Source of the DNA: Betaproteobacteria bacterium
GTDB lineage: Bacteria; Pseudomonadota; Gammaproteobacteria; Burkholderiales; Casimicrobiaceae
Assembly (NCBI GenBank): GCA_016192065.1
Contig: JACPUX010000002.1
Location: 62,001-126,000, forward strand
DNA length: 64,000 nt
Reading direction: 5' to 3'
Of this stretch, positions 16,439 to 26,035 are shown piece after piece. The notes under the pieces were generated by a model, which was not told where the DNA came from, searched no databases, and was given only the letters and a program-made list of their open reading frames with translations. Within the stretch, counting starts at the first letter, position 1. Every line of letters begins with the position of its first letter. The position numbers and the translations under genes are program-made.

Positions 16439-17659
16439 ATGTCTCGCCATTACTCCCCCCGCGACTTCTTCCGCAACACGCCGAACGCGCTGCTCGCCCG
16501 CTATTTCGCTTCGCGAGAAGTGTTGCAGGGCTTCGATTTCGCGGCGATGAAGGAAACCAAGGTCGAGCCGCTGTTCGAGGCGTGGATGGCGCTGCTGGAG
16601 GCGCAGCGGGCGAAGATGGAGGTGGACCTGCGCGAGATCGGCGACATGAGCAACGAGAAGGGCGTCAAGGCCATCATCGACGAGGCGCTGTTCCACATGG
16701 ACGAGGAAACCGAGCATCCCGCCTTCGTCGCCCTGCTAATGGCGCTGCCCGGTCACCACGACCGGGCGATGACGGCCTTTCTCGATTATCCGAAGCTCTG
16801 GAAGGGGGCGACGCGGCTCTACCACGCCGACACGCTTTCGTTCTGGCGCAAGCGCAAGAACCTGCCGAAGATCAAGGCCGGCGTCGAACCGGCGAACGTC
16901 GCGGCGCTGGAGGAGGGAATCAGGCGTTACTACCAAGCCCTGGACGGGCGGGCCATGCAATGCTAGGTGGAAACCTACCGGCGCGGCGATCTGGAATATT
17001 TCTTCGCCTTCCCCGAGGACTACCCAGTGAATGAGCCGGAATGGGCAGGCGACAAGCTGGACCTGCAATCGCGCCATCCGCCCTTCGAGATCATTTTTGT
17101 CTGGGACGCGAAAGACGGCCGGCTCGACCTGTATCTTTCCGGCGACAGGAAAGCGGTGGAGCCCTTGCAGGCGATCTTCGCCGAGGCCATCCTGGGCTGT
17201 GACGAACTGCCCGAGGACCCGGCCGACAACCGCGTCTATAACCTCTTCCCGCTGCGGCGCAAGGATTCCGCTTTCACCGGGGACGCGGCGAGCGGCATCG
17301 AATCGGTGCGGGTGAACAAGCTGCGGCGGGCGCTGAACGGGGGCCGCAAGCTGACGCTGGAAGCCAATCCGAAGAACGACCCGCAGGCGGTGTACAAGCT
17401 GTTGGACAAGCTGGCGCCCGCGTTGCCGAGCCACGAGTATTCCGTCACTCAGGTGGGCATCACAGCATCGGTGAAGCTCAATCCCACGGCGCCCGCCAAG
17501 GCGGTGCCGTTCCAGGTGACGTTTCCGAATTCCTGTTCCCTCAAGTACGACGAAGTCGGCTTGAAGCTGCGGGCGATGCTGGAACTCTCGGGCATCGAGC
17601 CCCGGCCACCCGAAGGCGAGCCCACCGACACCCCGACCGAAACGCCGGCCCTGGCATGA
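16439..17659 (+). pseudogene. Uncharacterised island protein interrupted by an in-frame amber codon
   Basis: A single frame of about 406 codons is broken by TAG at 16964-16966: upstream 175 residues ending ..YYQALDGRAMQC, then GTG directly after the stop and 230 more residues beginning VETYRRGDLEYFFAFPEDY. Both halves look like real protein and nothing else is out of frame, so one base change (for example AAG or CAG to TAG) explains it. Alternatives are restart at the adjacent GTG or amber read-through. GGAGG lies 5 bases before the ATG at 16439. No known domain is recognised. The next gene overlaps its end as ATGA, suggesting the two products work together. Confidence 0.65.
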
Positions 17660-18441
17660 ACGGGGGCGACGCCCTCGCCGCCTTGCTGGGCCGCGTTGCG
17701 GCGGGCAGCAGCGAACCTGCGCACTTCGCGGAGGGCGAGCTGGCCGAGTGGCCGGCGGCGGCCGTCGCCGCGCTCAAGGCGGCGGGCCTGCTGGTCAAGG
17801 GACCGCCCGCCGACGTGGTGGGCTGCCCCGGCTGCGAGGAGGACTGCGCCATGCCGGTGGAAACCGCCGCGACGGCCGGCGGTAAGGTGCGCGCCTTCGT
17901 GGTCTGCGACCGGCGCGACGACGTGGCGCGTGTCGAAGTCCCCCGCGACTTGCTGGAACAATGGACCTGTTCGCCGGAACGGGTGGCCGATGCCTTGGCG
18001 CGGCTGCTGGGCACGCGGCGCAGCGGCGACGGCGCGGCCGGCGGGCGCTGGGACGTGGGCATGCTCAAGGGCGCGAAGGGCGCCGCGCATGTGGTGCTCG
18101 GCATCGCCGGCCACAACCTTGCGCTGGCCGACGTGCTGGACCTCGGCGACAACAGCTTGACGCTGGATCGGCGGGCGCTCACGCGCTGCGTGGACAGCCC
18201 GGTCGGTGCGGCGGGCGATTCGGCGGCGAGGGAAAACCGCGTCGACCGGCTGCGCAAGCGCCGCAACGAGTTGCGGGCAGCTCGCGTGCGCAATTTCAAC
18301 CAGGTACTGGCCAAGGAGGAAGGCGTCTCGGTCTCCGCGATCAAGCAGGCGTTGGCCGAGAAGAAGCCGGCCACCAACTGGCTTGGCCTGTCTCCCGCCC
18401 CCAAGGCGACTGTCCCGAAAAAGCCGAAAACCCGCTCCTGA
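17656..18441 (+). CDS. Uncharacterised zinc-finger-like protein, partner of the preceding gene
   Basis: A 261-residue protein with a cysteine cluster CPGCEEDC (about residues 56-63) and a later FVVCDRRDDVARVEVP and WTC, which may form a zinc site. The C-terminal ~70 residues are basic and helical (ENRVDRLRKRRNELRAARV, VSVSAIKQALAEKKP), looking DNA-binding. No named family is recognised. The start overlaps the preceding gene by ATGA, so translation is coupled. It lies between the restriction locus and the replication module of the island. Confidence 0.6.
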   Translation: MNGGDALAALLGRVAAGSSEPAHFAEGELAEWPAAAVAALKAAGLLVKGPPADVVGCPGCEEDCAMPVETAATAGGKVRAFVVCDRRDDVARVEVPRDLLEQWTCSPERVADALARLLGTRRSGDGAAGGRWDVGMLKGAKGAAHVVLGIAGHNLALADVLDLGDNSLTLDRRALTRCVDSPVGAAGDSAARENRVDRLRKRRNELRAARVRNFNQVLAKEEGVSVSAIKQALAEKKPATNWLGLSPAPKATVPKKPKTRS

Positions 18442-18540
18442 CGCGGCTTGCCGCCGCATCGCACTGGACAGCTTGCGGGACACCTCCCTGGCCCGCGCCC
18501 ACTGCGCGTCATGTTCAACAACGCCCAATGAGGTGCCGAC

Positions 18541-18783
18541 ATGACGCTTACCATCCTCCGCCTCCCCGCCGTACTTGCGATGCGCGCCCGCTCGCGCAGC
18601 GCCCACTATCTCGACATTCAGCAGGGCATGTTCACGCGCCCGGTGCAGATCGGCCTGCGCGCCGTGGGCTGGCCGGCCTCGGAAGTCGCCGCGCTCAATG
18701 CGGCACGGATCGCCGGCAAGCCCGATGCCGAGATTCGGGAACTGGTCGCCCGCCTCGAAGCCGCCCGCAAAGCCCCCGCGTAG
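18541..18783 (+). CDS. AlpA-like phage/island regulator
   Basis: An 80-residue protein resembling the AlpA family of small MerR-like winged-helix regulators (RLPAVLAMRARSRSAHYLDI, then FTRPVQIGLRAVGWPASEV, matching the R-S..Y..I..G.FP.PV.LG.RAVGW pattern of AlpA). AlpA proteins activate integrase or excision genes of P4-like and CP4-57-like elements. Here it lies directly before the primase-helicase gene, a common order in satellites. Confidence 0.8.
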   Translation: MTLTILRLPAVLAMRARSRSAHYLDIQQGMFTRPVQIGLRAVGWPASEVAALNAARIAGKPDAEIRELVARLEAARKAPA

Positions 18784-18792
18784 GTCGGGATC

Positions 18793-21339
18793 ATGGGCGC
18801 GACAGATTTCCCGCCGGGAACGGCGCAAACCGATGAAACCGGCGAAACCGTGGCCGTGGGCAATGACGAGTTCCTGCGCGCGCTGTTCCCGAATCTCTCC
18901 GGCGACGCCGCGCCGGTGGTGACGAGTTTCGCCGGCAACCCGGCCAAGGTCTCGGCCGGCGCCTGGCAAAGTCAGTGCTGGCGGGACGGCGAGAATGCAC
19001 TGCCTGCGGACGCCAACAACTACTTTTCGCTGGCGAGCTTCCGCCCGGACGAGGCGGGCGTCTATCGGCGGCGCAAGTCGCAGTTCGCGGCGCTGCATGC
19101 GGTCATGCTCGACGATGTAGGTAGCAATGAGGGCGGCAAGGTGCCCAGCGAGCGGCTGACGCTTCCGCCGTCTTGGCTGCTGGAGACTTCGCCGGGCAAC
19201 CATCAGGCCGGCTATCTGCTGGCCGATCCGCTGACCGACGGGCTGGCGGCCGACCGGCTGATGAACGCCATCGTCGCGGCGGGCTTGTGCGACCCCGGCG
19301 CCAACGGCCCGCGCGCCCGGCTGGCGCGGCTGCCGGTGGCGGTGAATGGCAAGCACGCGCCGCCCTTCGCCTGCCGCATGGTGACCTGGGCGCCGCAGCG
19401 GCGTTACTCGGTCGAGGAACTGGCGGCCGGCCTGCAACTGGACGCGACACCCGCCGGGCGGGCCAAGCGCCCGGCCGCGCGCGGACAGCAGGCGCGGCCC
19501 GACGGCGGCTATCCGGTCTGGATTCCCCGCCCCGAGGAAAACGCCGTGCTCGCCGCGCTGCGGGAACGCGGCCTCTACAAGGCGCCGCTGGGCGGCGGCC
19601 GGCACGACATCACCTGCCCTTGGGTGCACGAACATACCGGCGGTGTCGATGGCGGCACGGCCTATTTCGAGCCCGACGACAACTGGCCCATCGGCGGCTT
19701 CAAGTGCCTGCACGGCCACTGCGCCGGGCGCCAGGTCCGCGACCTGCTGGCGGTGCTGGGCATCGCGGTCGATGCGGCGCGCATGAAGCCGACCATCCGC
19801 ATCGTGGCCGGCGAAATCCATCGCGTCGTCGATGCCGCCGAGCGCGAGCTGGCGCAGTCGCGCCGGCACTACCAGCGCGGCGGCCTGATCGTCACCGTCG
19901 TCACCGACCCCGGCACGCGCGAGACGCGCATCCAGGACGTGAGCCTGCCGGCGCTGGTGCGCGCGCTCGCGGGCGCGGCGCTGTGGGAACGCTTCGATGC
20001 CCGCGCGCAGGATTGGGCGCGCACCGACCCGCCTGCGCGCCATGCCGGCGTGCTGTTCGATTCGACCAGCTATCCGCATCTGCCTGTGTTGAGCGGGCTT
20101 GCCCGCCAGCCCTATCTGCGCCCCGACGGCAGCCTGATGACGGCGGCGGGCTACGACGCCGCCACCGGAATGTTCGGCGTCTTCAATGCCCGTGAGTTCT
20201 CGGTGCCCGAAGCGCCGACCCGCGCCGAGGCCGAGGCAGCGCTGGCGCGGCTCGACGAGCTACTGGCCGAATTCAGCTTCGCCGGGGAAGCGGACCGCGC
20301 GGCGGCGGTGCGCCCGAGTCTGCCCGTCGCGCCCATGTTCCATGCGCGCGCCCACATGGTCGGCTCGGGCAAGTCGTACCTGTGCGAGCTGATTACGGCG
20401 TTTGCCACGCCGCAGCGCGGCACGCCGACGACGTTCCCGGCCGACGACGAGGAATGCCGCAAACTTCTTCTCGCGGAACTGCTGCGCGCCCCGGCGGTGA
20501 TCGAGTTCGACAACCTGACTGGCGATCTGGTCGCGCACAAGAGCCTGTGCACGGCGCTCACGTCCGAATTCATGAGCGGGCGCATTCTCGGCGTTTCCAA
20601 GACGGCGACGGTGGGCACGCGCGCGCTGTTCCTCTCCAGCGGCAACAACGTCGGCCCGGTGCAGGACATGACGCGGCGCTGCATCACGATCCGGCTGTCG
20701 CCCCAGGTCGAAGTGCCGGCGGCGCGCAGCTTTCAGCGGCCCGACCTCGTGCGCGAGGTGCTGCGCGAGCGTGGGCGCTATGTCTCGGCGGCGCTGACGC
20801 TGATCCGCGCCTGGATCGTCGCCGGTCGCCCGAAGACTGAATGCCGGTCGCTGGCGAGCTATGGCGAATGGTCGGACCTCTGCCGCCAGCCGCTGCTGTG
20901 GCTGGGCTGCGCTGACCCCACGGCTTCGGTGTTCCAGGCCATGACCGAAGACCCCGACCGCGAAACCTTGGCGCGGCTGCTGACTGCCTGGCATGCCACC
21001 TTCGGCAAGACACCGGCCATGGTGCACGACGCCGTCAAGCAGGCGTCCACATACCACGAGCAGGACAGCGAGTTGCGCGAAGTGCTGCGCGACATTGCCG
21101 ACGAGCGCGGCGAGATCAACCGCCGCAAGCTCGGCTGGTGGATTCGCCGCCATGCCGGTCGCATCGTCGATGGCCTGCGCATCGTGCGCGCGAGCGGCAG
21201 CGGCAACGGCTCGGCCGAGCGGTGGCGCGTCGAGGTGGTGGAAACGGTTTCGCCGGTTTCGTCGGTTTCGGTGCCGCCGGTCGGCGGGAATGTCGGCGAT
21301 GGTGGGCAGGCTTATCTGCGCGCCACGCGCGGCGAGTGA
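18793..21339 (+). CDS. Primase-helicase replication protein of the island
   Basis: 848 residues. The N-terminal ~220 residues resemble RepB-type archaeo-eukaryotic primases: MLDDVG with acidic metal ligands, SPGNHQAGYLL with the histidine motif, and ARLARLPVAVNGK. A zinc-binding module follows (FKCLHGHCAGRQVRDLL, about 305-325). The C-terminal half is an ATPase with Walker A-like MVGSGKSYLCEL and a VIEFDNL acidic motif, then an Arg-rich sensor region (MTRRCITIRLSP). Such fused proteins start replication of P4-like satellites from an origin nearby, consistent with the repeat-rich region just downstream. Confidence 0.8.
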   Translation: MGATDFPPGTAQTDETGETVAVGNDEFLRALFPNLSGDAAPVVTSFAGNPAKVSAGAWQSQCWRDGENALPADANNYFSLASFRPDEAGVYRRRKSQFAALHAVMLDDVGSNEGGKVPSERLTLPPSWLLETSPGNHQAGYLLADPLTDGLAADRLMNAIVAAGLCDPGANGPRARLARLPVAVNGKHAPPFACRMVTWAPQRRYSVEELAAGLQLDATPAGRAKRPAARGQQARPDGGYPVWIPRPEENAVLAALRERGLYKAPLGGGRHDITCPWVHEHTGGVDGGTAYFEPDDNWPIGGFKCLHGHCAGRQVRDLLAVLGIAVDAARMKPTIRIVAGEIHRVVDAAERELAQSRRHYQRGGLIVTVVTDPGTRETRIQDVSLPALVRALAGAALWERFDARAQDWARTDPPARHAGVLFDSTSYPHLPVLSGLARQPYLRPDGSLMTAAGYDAATGMFGVFNAREFSVPEAPTRAEAEAALARLDELLAEFSFAGEADRAAAVRPSLPVAPMFHARAHMVGSGKSYLCELITAFATPQRGTPTTFPADDEECRKLLLAELLRAPAVIEFDNLTGDLVAHKSLCTALTSEFMSGRILGVSKTATVGTRALFLSSGNNVGPVQDMTRRCITIRLSPQVEVPAARSFQRPDLVREVLRERGRYVSAALTLIRAWIVAGRPKTECRSLASYGEWSDLCRQPLLWLGCADPTASVFQAMTEDPDRETLARLLTAWHATFGKTPAMVHDAVKQASTYHEQDSELREVLRDIADERGEINRRKLGWWIRRHAGRIVDGLRIVRASGSGNGSAERWRVEVVETVSPVSSVSVPPVGGNVGDGGQAYLRATRGE

Positions 21340-21553
21340 CTGCAATAGTCAACCTTGGTAACACGGTGAAGGGGGAGCCCCTCCGGGGCGGATGGGTGCG
21401 GGGCTGCCGAGGCGGGGATGAGCAGCGCAGCGCGAGCCGCCGCAGGCAGACCCGCCGGGCGGGCGGGGCTCAACGCCACCTTGCGCGCAGCGCCCCGATA
21501 GACGCCTGAGCGCAGCGAACCGATCAACGCTCTTGTCCGGGCCGGGGCGCCAG

Positions 21554-21657
21554 ACATAACCGTCCATTACCCGAACCCGCAGGGCGCGCGAGCGGTCGGC
21601 CACCAAGCGGAGACTTGGCGCAGCGACTGGCCGATTTTGGGTAATGCGCGGTTATGT
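21554..21657. repeat. Long inverted repeat with nested stems
   Basis: Arms 21554-21572 and 21639-21657 pair at 17 of 19 positions (ACATAACC..ATTACCC with GGGTAATG..GGTTATGT). Inside are a CGGCCA/TGGCCG stem (21597-21602, 21628-21633) and CCAAG/CTTGG with a six-base loop (21603-21618). It could be an RNA, an origin hairpin or a mobile-element remnant. It lacks the core-site consensus of integron attC sites. Confidence 0.55.
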
Positions 21658-21741
21658 TAAAGCTCGACGCGCAGCGGCGAATTTACCCCGGCCCGGCTGT
21701 GTGACCCTCGCGCAACGCGCGCAAGCCAGGCAGTCCCCGGC

Positions 21742-22069
21742 GTAGCCGCCGGAGCCGTGGGCGGCCTTATCGCCGACGACGCAGGCGGCGGGCAGTACGC
21801 GATGACGCCAGCAACGCAGGAAAGTCGGCGCTGGCGGGACGGCGGCAGCGAGAGAGACAAAGCCAGGGCGCGGCTTCATGCGCGCTGGCGTGGTGGCACC
21901 TGCGACGAGGTAGCCGCCTGCAAGCCGCAAGCCGGCGAGCGGCCTTATCGCTGGCCGGCGCAGTGGCGCAGCGGCGGCGGGGCAGAAGGGACGGCGTTCG
22001 CCGGAGGCACTGAGCCGTGGCGCGGCTTCATGCGCGACGGCGGGCGGTGGAGCACGCGACGCGGTAGCC
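21742..22069. repeat. Degenerate direct repeats, period about 150-180 bp
   Basis: Words recur in the same order: GTAGCC at 21742, 21910 and 22064; CGGCCTTATCGC at 21762 and 21940; the 18-mer GGCGCGGCTTCATGCGCG at 21867 and 22019. Between them the sequence has diverged. Candidate iteron or decayed duplication. Confidence 0.5.
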
Positions 22070-22203
22070 CGGCGGGCCGCTTGCTGGGGTTTGAGCAAGC
22101 GGCATGACGGGCGGTCCGGGGCGAAAGTCAGTCGTGGTGAAACGCCGACCCAATCGGACAGAATCGCGTGGGTTGGCGCGTGGGTATAAAAGATAGCGCG
22201 AAT

Positions 22204-22217
22204 AAAAAAGCCGCATT

Positions 22218-22229
<12 letters not shown>
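22204..22229 (-). terminator. Terminator of tRNA-Ser
   Basis: On the minus strand AAAGCCG-(9 nt)-CGGCTTT followed by further T (six in all) lies 11 bases after the CCA end of tRNA-Ser. A matching hairpin (3936-3958) sits at the left junction with a different loop, so both junctions keep a terminator. Confidence 0.85.
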
Positions 22230-22329
<100 letters not shown>

Positions 22330-22914
22330 GGAGCGGCGCATTATACCTGCATCGTGCGCGGCAAAAAAGGCTGCTTGCCGGGCTGTTCCATGGTCTGGCG
22401 TTCGGCGCGCGCCGACTGGCCCGAACTCGGCGGCCACGATGCCCAGCGCCACGCCGAGCACCTTGCGGCCGGGTCGGTTGCTTCGGGTGGCCGGAGTTGT
22501 GCCCGGTGGGGGCGCCCTGCCGGGCGCACCAAATGAAAAGCGGGGGCTGTGCCCCCGCGAGTTGCTGACAGGATTTCCCGTAATCAGCCGAGTCGCCGCG
22601 TCTGCGTCGTTTCGCCAAAGCGGCGGACGACCCATCCGGCTTGTTCTTCCCCTTCGCCACGTTTCGCCAACTGCGGCCTTTGAGGGCGCCGCCGTTTGTT
22701 TTCCCACGTTTGCGGCCATTCTGCGCCCTGAGGTCGAGCGGCGGCAAGACAAAACCCGCGAAAGCATGCGGCGGGCCTCAAAATGGGCCTGTGCTTGTGG
22801 CGCAATTGGAACACCCCGCCGGGGGAATGCCCCTACTTAAGCCCGGGCGGGGTCCGGTCTGCTATGATTTTGGCCTTCGGTTCTCCCGCAACCGCGGCCT
22901 TGCCCTGCGATCCC
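22330..22914. other. Gene-free stretch between tRNA-Ser and moaA
   Basis: No supported gene. It contains the tRNA promoter, two adjacent hairpins (GCGCCC/GGGCGC at 22512-22527 and GCGGGGGC-TGT-GCCCCCGC at 22540-22558) and, near the end, an extended -10 TGCTATGAT (22859-22867) for moaA. Open frames here run antisense into the tRNA and are judged accidental. Confidence 0.55.
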
Positions 22915-23958
22915 GTGAACGCCCCTGATTCCCCCGCCAGTCTTGATTCCGCAAGTTGCGTTGCCGACCGCCGCGGACGCAGCCTGCACGATCTGCGCAT
23001 TTCCGTCACCGATCGCTGCAATTTCCGCTGTGTCTATTGCATGCCCCGCGAGGTGTTCGGGCCCGACCATGCGTTTCTGCCACGGCCGTCGCTGTTGAGT
23101 TTCGAGGAAATCACGAGGCTGGCCACGCTATTCAAGTCACTGGGGGTGAGCAAAGTGCGCCTCACCGGCGGCGAGCCGCTGTTGCGCAAGAACATCGAGC
23201 GCCTGGTGGAAATGCTGGCGCGGGTCGGCGGGCTGGAGATCACCCTCACCACCAACGGCTCGATTCTGGCGCGCCTGGCCCAAAGTCTGCGGGATGCCGG
23301 ACTCGACCGGGTGACAGTGAGCCTCGACGCGCTCGATGATGCCACCTTCCAGGCCATGAATGACGTGGACTTCCCGGTGGCCCGGGTTCTGGAAGGTATC
23401 GAAGCGGCGAACGCTGCGGGCTTGCGCCCGGTGAAAGTGAACATGGTGGTGAAGCGCGGCGTGAACGACGGCGGCATTGTCGCCATGGCCAGACATTTTC
23501 GGGGCAGCGGGCAAATTCTGCGTTTCATCGAGTACATGGACGTCGGCGGCAGCAACGGCTGGCGGCTCGACGATGTGGTGGCCTCGGTGGAAGTGTTGCG
23601 CCGCATCCACGAGGTCTTTCCGCTCGATCCAGTTGGCGCCAACTACCCTGGAGAGGTTGCGCAGCGCTGGCGCTATCGCGACGGCGGGGGAGAAATCGGC
23701 GTCATTTCTTCGGTATCCCACGCCTTTTGCGGCAGTTGCACGCGCTTGCGCCTATCCACCGAAGGCCAGCTCTACACTTGCCTGTTCGCCGCGCAGGGCA
23801 CCGACATTCGTGCTTTGCTCCGTGGCGGCGCTGAAGACGCGCTGATCCTGGGCGTGCTGCGCAAAATCTGGCGCGACCGCGACGACCGCTACTCGGAAAT
23901 CCGTTCCGCGGCGACCGCGGAATTGCCCAGGATCGAAATGTCGTATATCGGTGGTTGA
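22915..23958 (+). CDS. moaA: GTP 3',8-cyclase, molybdopterin synthesis
   Basis: 347 residues. The radical-SAM motif CNFRCVYC binds one iron-sulfur cluster. The C-terminal [20 protein letters not shown] binds the second, and the protein ends in the conserved GG. It makes the first pterin intermediate of the molybdenum cofactor from GTP with MoaC. I chose the GTG at 22915 because TGCTATGAT at 22859-22867 looks like the promoter, which would put the alternative ATG at 22864 inside it. mobA and moeA follow in the same direction. Confidence 0.93.
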   Translation: MNAPDSPASLDSASCVADRRGRSLHDLRISVTDRCNFRCVYCMPREVFGPDHAFLPRPSLLSFEEITRLATLFKSLGVSKVRLTGGEPLLRKNIERLVEMLARVGGLEITLTTNGSILARLAQSLRDAGLDRVTVSLDALDDATFQAMNDVDFPVARVLEGIEAANAAGLRPVKVNMVVKRGVNDGGIVAMARHFRGSGQILRFIEYMDVGGSNGWRLDDVVASVEVLRRIHEVFPLDPVGANYPGEVAQRWRYRDGGGEIGVISSVSHAFCGSCTRLRLSTEGQLYTCLFAAQGTDIRALLRGGAEDALILGVLRKIWRDRDDRYSEIRSAATAELPRIEMSYIGG

Positions 23959-24019
23959 AACCGATGCCCGAACCGCAATTGCGTCAATCAGCGCCGAACG
24001 GCGCCGATCGTTTCGCGCC

Positions 24020-24607
24020 ATGAAGGTCCGTCCACCCATCACCGGCCTGATTCTGGCGGGTGGCCGGGGTCTGCGCATGGGCGAACAGGACAAAGGCCTG
24101 CTGCCTTTTCGGGGCCAGTCGATGGTGCAGTGGGTGGCGCAGCGCTTGCGTCCACAGGTGCATGAGATCTTGATCAGCGCCAACCGCAATCTCGAGGCTT
24201 ATGCCGCCCTGGGTGATCGCGTGATTGCCGATGTCGTTCCGGGGTTCGCCGGGCCGCTCGCGGGCCTGCATGCCGCAATGACCGTCGCCAGCCACGCTTG
24301 GATTCTTGCCGTGCCTTGTGATTCACCCTTGCTGCCGGCGGATCTGGCTGCGCGCCTGATTGACGCGCTGCAGCGCGAAAATGCGGCGCTGGCCGTGGCC
24401 CGCGCGGCGGACCGTCGCCACCCGGTGTTTTGCCTGTGCCCCACGGCGCTGCGTCCTTCGCTGGAATCCTACCTCGCCGGCGGCGGACGCAAGATGGGGG
24501 ACTGGCTTGCCCGGCACGCCTGCGCCGAGGCCGATTTCAGCGACGAGGCGGAGTGCCTGGCCAACGTTAATACGCTCGATGATTTGTCCGCGCTCGAACA
24601 AACCTGA
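24020..24607 (+). CDS. mobA: Molybdenum cofactor guanylyltransferase
   Basis: 195 residues with the nucleotidyltransferase signature LILAGGRGLRMGEQDKGLL at the start, a PFAGPLAGLHAAM-like motif and VPCDSPLLPADL. It adds GMP to Mo-molybdopterin for DMSO-reductase-type enzymes. I start at ATG 24020, two residues before the family's usual N-terminal region; a GTG at 23951 would overlap moaA and add 23 residues of no known motif. Confidence 0.9.
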   Translation: MKVRPPITGLILAGGRGLRMGEQDKGLLPFRGQSMVQWVAQRLRPQVHEILISANRNLEAYAALGDRVIADVVPGFAGPLAGLHAAMTVASHAWILAVPCDSPLLPADLAARLIDALQRENAALAVARAADRRHPVFCLCPTALRPSLESYLAGGGRKMGDWLARHACAEADFSDEAECLANVNTLDDLSALEQT

Positions 24608-24626
24608 AATTCTCTCGAGAGTTCCC

Positions 24627-25898
24627 ATGACCCGCCCACGCAACCTGCAAGAAGCCACCCGCGGCGACGACTACGACCCAAACTCCATGCCCGTGGCCAA
24701 GGCACGCGAGCTGATCCGCGGCTTTCTCCATCCCATCGAGGGTTTTGAGACTCTACCGGTGCGCATGAGCCTCGGCCGAATACTCGCCGAGGACATCGTG
24801 TCACCCTTCGATGTGCCCGGTCACGACAACTCCGCCATGGATGGCTATGCCTTGCGTCATGCCGGGTTGTCCCCCGAAGGTGAGACGATTCTGCAACGGG
24901 CCGGTGAGAGTTTCGCCGGGCGGCCGTTTGGCGGCGTGGTCGGGCCGGGTCAATGCGTGCGCATCTTCACTGGCGCGGTAATGCCCGAGGGCACGGACAC
25001 CGTGGTCATGCAGGAGCAGGTGGTGGCGGACGCAGCCGGGATACACGTCGGCCCTGGAACGCGCGCGGGCCAGAACCGGCGGCGCGCTGGCGATGACATC
25101 AAGTCGGGCGCCCGAGTATTCGCGGCGGGTCAGCTCATTCGCCCGGCGGAATTGGGCATGCTGGCCTCTTTGGGTCTGGTCGAAGTCCGGGTCAAGCGGC
25201 GCTTGCGCGTAGCCTGTTTCTCCACCGGCGACGAACTGCGCGCGGTTGGTGCTCCGCTCGGACCCGGCGAGATCCACGACAGCAACCGCTATACGCTCTT
25301 CGGCATGCTCACTCGGCTCGGCTGCGAGGTGCTGGATCTTGGCGCCATCGCCGACCGTCCCGAGCTTCTGGAGCACGCACTCGCCAGCGCGTCGCAGAAC
25401 GCCGACGTAGTCATCACCAGCGGCGGCGTGTCGGTGGGCGACGCCGATTACGTCAAGACCGTGCTCGACCGCCTGGGCGAGGTGCTGTTCTGGAAGATCG
25501 CCATGAAACCCGGCCGCCCGCTGGCGTATGGCCGGGTCGGTCACGCGCACTTCTTCGGCCTGCCGGGCAATCCGGTGGCAGTGATGGTGAGTTTCTACGA
25601 ATTCGTTCGCGAGGCCCTGCTGCTGTTGATGGGCCAGCACCCAGTGGCGGCGCTGCCGACTTTTCGCGTGCCGTGCAGTACACCGATTAAAAAGGCACCG
25701 GGCCGCACCGAATTTCAGCGCGGCATTCTGGAGCCCGCGGCCGACGGCAGTTGGTCCGTGCGCGTGACCGGAGACCAGAGCTCGGGCATTTTGTCGTCGA
25801 TGTCCCTGGCGAACTGTTTTATCGTGCTCTCCACCGAGCAGGGCAACGTCGCGCCCGGCGCGCTCGTCGAGGTGAAGCTCCTGGAAGGGCTGATTTGA
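24627..25898 (+). CDS. moeA: Molybdopterin molybdenumtransferase
   Basis: 423 residues. The family motifs PVRMSLGRILAEDI, DNSAMDGYA, IFTGAVMPEGTDTVVMQE and TSGGVSVGDADYVK are visible. It inserts molybdate into adenylylated molybdopterin. It lies 19 bp after mobA. Its last codons are part of a 37-bp sequence repeated just downstream (25943-25979). Confidence 0.95.
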   Translation: MTRPRNLQEATRGDDYDPNSMPVAKARELIRGFLHPIEGFETLPVRMSLGRILAEDIVSPFDVPGHDNSAMDGYALRHAGLSPEGETILQRAGESFAGRPFGGVVGPGQCVRIFTGAVMPEGTDTVVMQEQVVADAAGIHVGPGTRAGQNRRRAGDDIKSGARVFAAGQLIRPAELGMLASLGLVEVRVKRRLRVACFSTGDELRAVGAPLGPGEIHDSNRYTLFGMLTRLGCEVLDLGAIADRPELLEHALASASQNADVVITSGGVSVGDADYVKTVLDRLGEVLFWKIAMKPGRPLAYGRVGHAHFFGLPGNPVAVMVSFYEFVREALLLLMGQHPVAALPTFRVPCSTPIKKAPGRTEFQRGILEPAADGSWSVRVTGDQSSGILSSMSLANCFIVLSTEQGNVAPGALVEVKLLEGLI

Positions 25899-25979
25899 GG
25901 GGGCGTGCCCCGACTACTCGACAGCGGCCGGCGTGCCGGTGCAGCTCCTGGAAGGGCTGATTTGAGGGGGCGTGCCCCG
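25876..25979. repeat. 37-bp direct repeat duplicating the moeA 3' end
   Basis: Copy 1 at 25876-25912 contains the last codons and stop of moeA plus a GGGGC-GT-GCCCC hairpin. Copy 2 at 25943-25979 is identical and non-coding. The period is 67 bp. The hairpin may help end moeA transcription. From here to 26192 there is otherwise only the minus-strand terminator at 26036. Confidence 0.85.
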
Positions 25980-26035
25980 TTCAATCGTGGCGACGGAGCA
26001 TGATGCCTGGACCCATGCATTGAAGTGCCGAGGGC

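Larger units (their letters stand above)
21340..22203. other. Gene-free region at the tRNA end of the island, possible replication origin
   Basis: About 860 bp with no frame I can support on either strand. It holds a long inverted repeat (21554-21657) and degenerate direct repeats (21742-22069). Its position after the primase-helicase gene is where satellite elements can keep an origin. The origin role is inference. Confidence 0.4.

Noticed and set aside
17449-20079. An 876-codon open frame on the minus strand across the primase-helicase gene
   Set aside because: It is antisense to a well-supported protein, is rich in Arg/Ala/Gly from high GC, and has no recognisable domain; a codon-composition shadow.
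21554-21657. Integron attC site
   Set aside because: The arms lack the RYYYAAC/GTTRRRY core sites and there is no integron integrase or cassette array.
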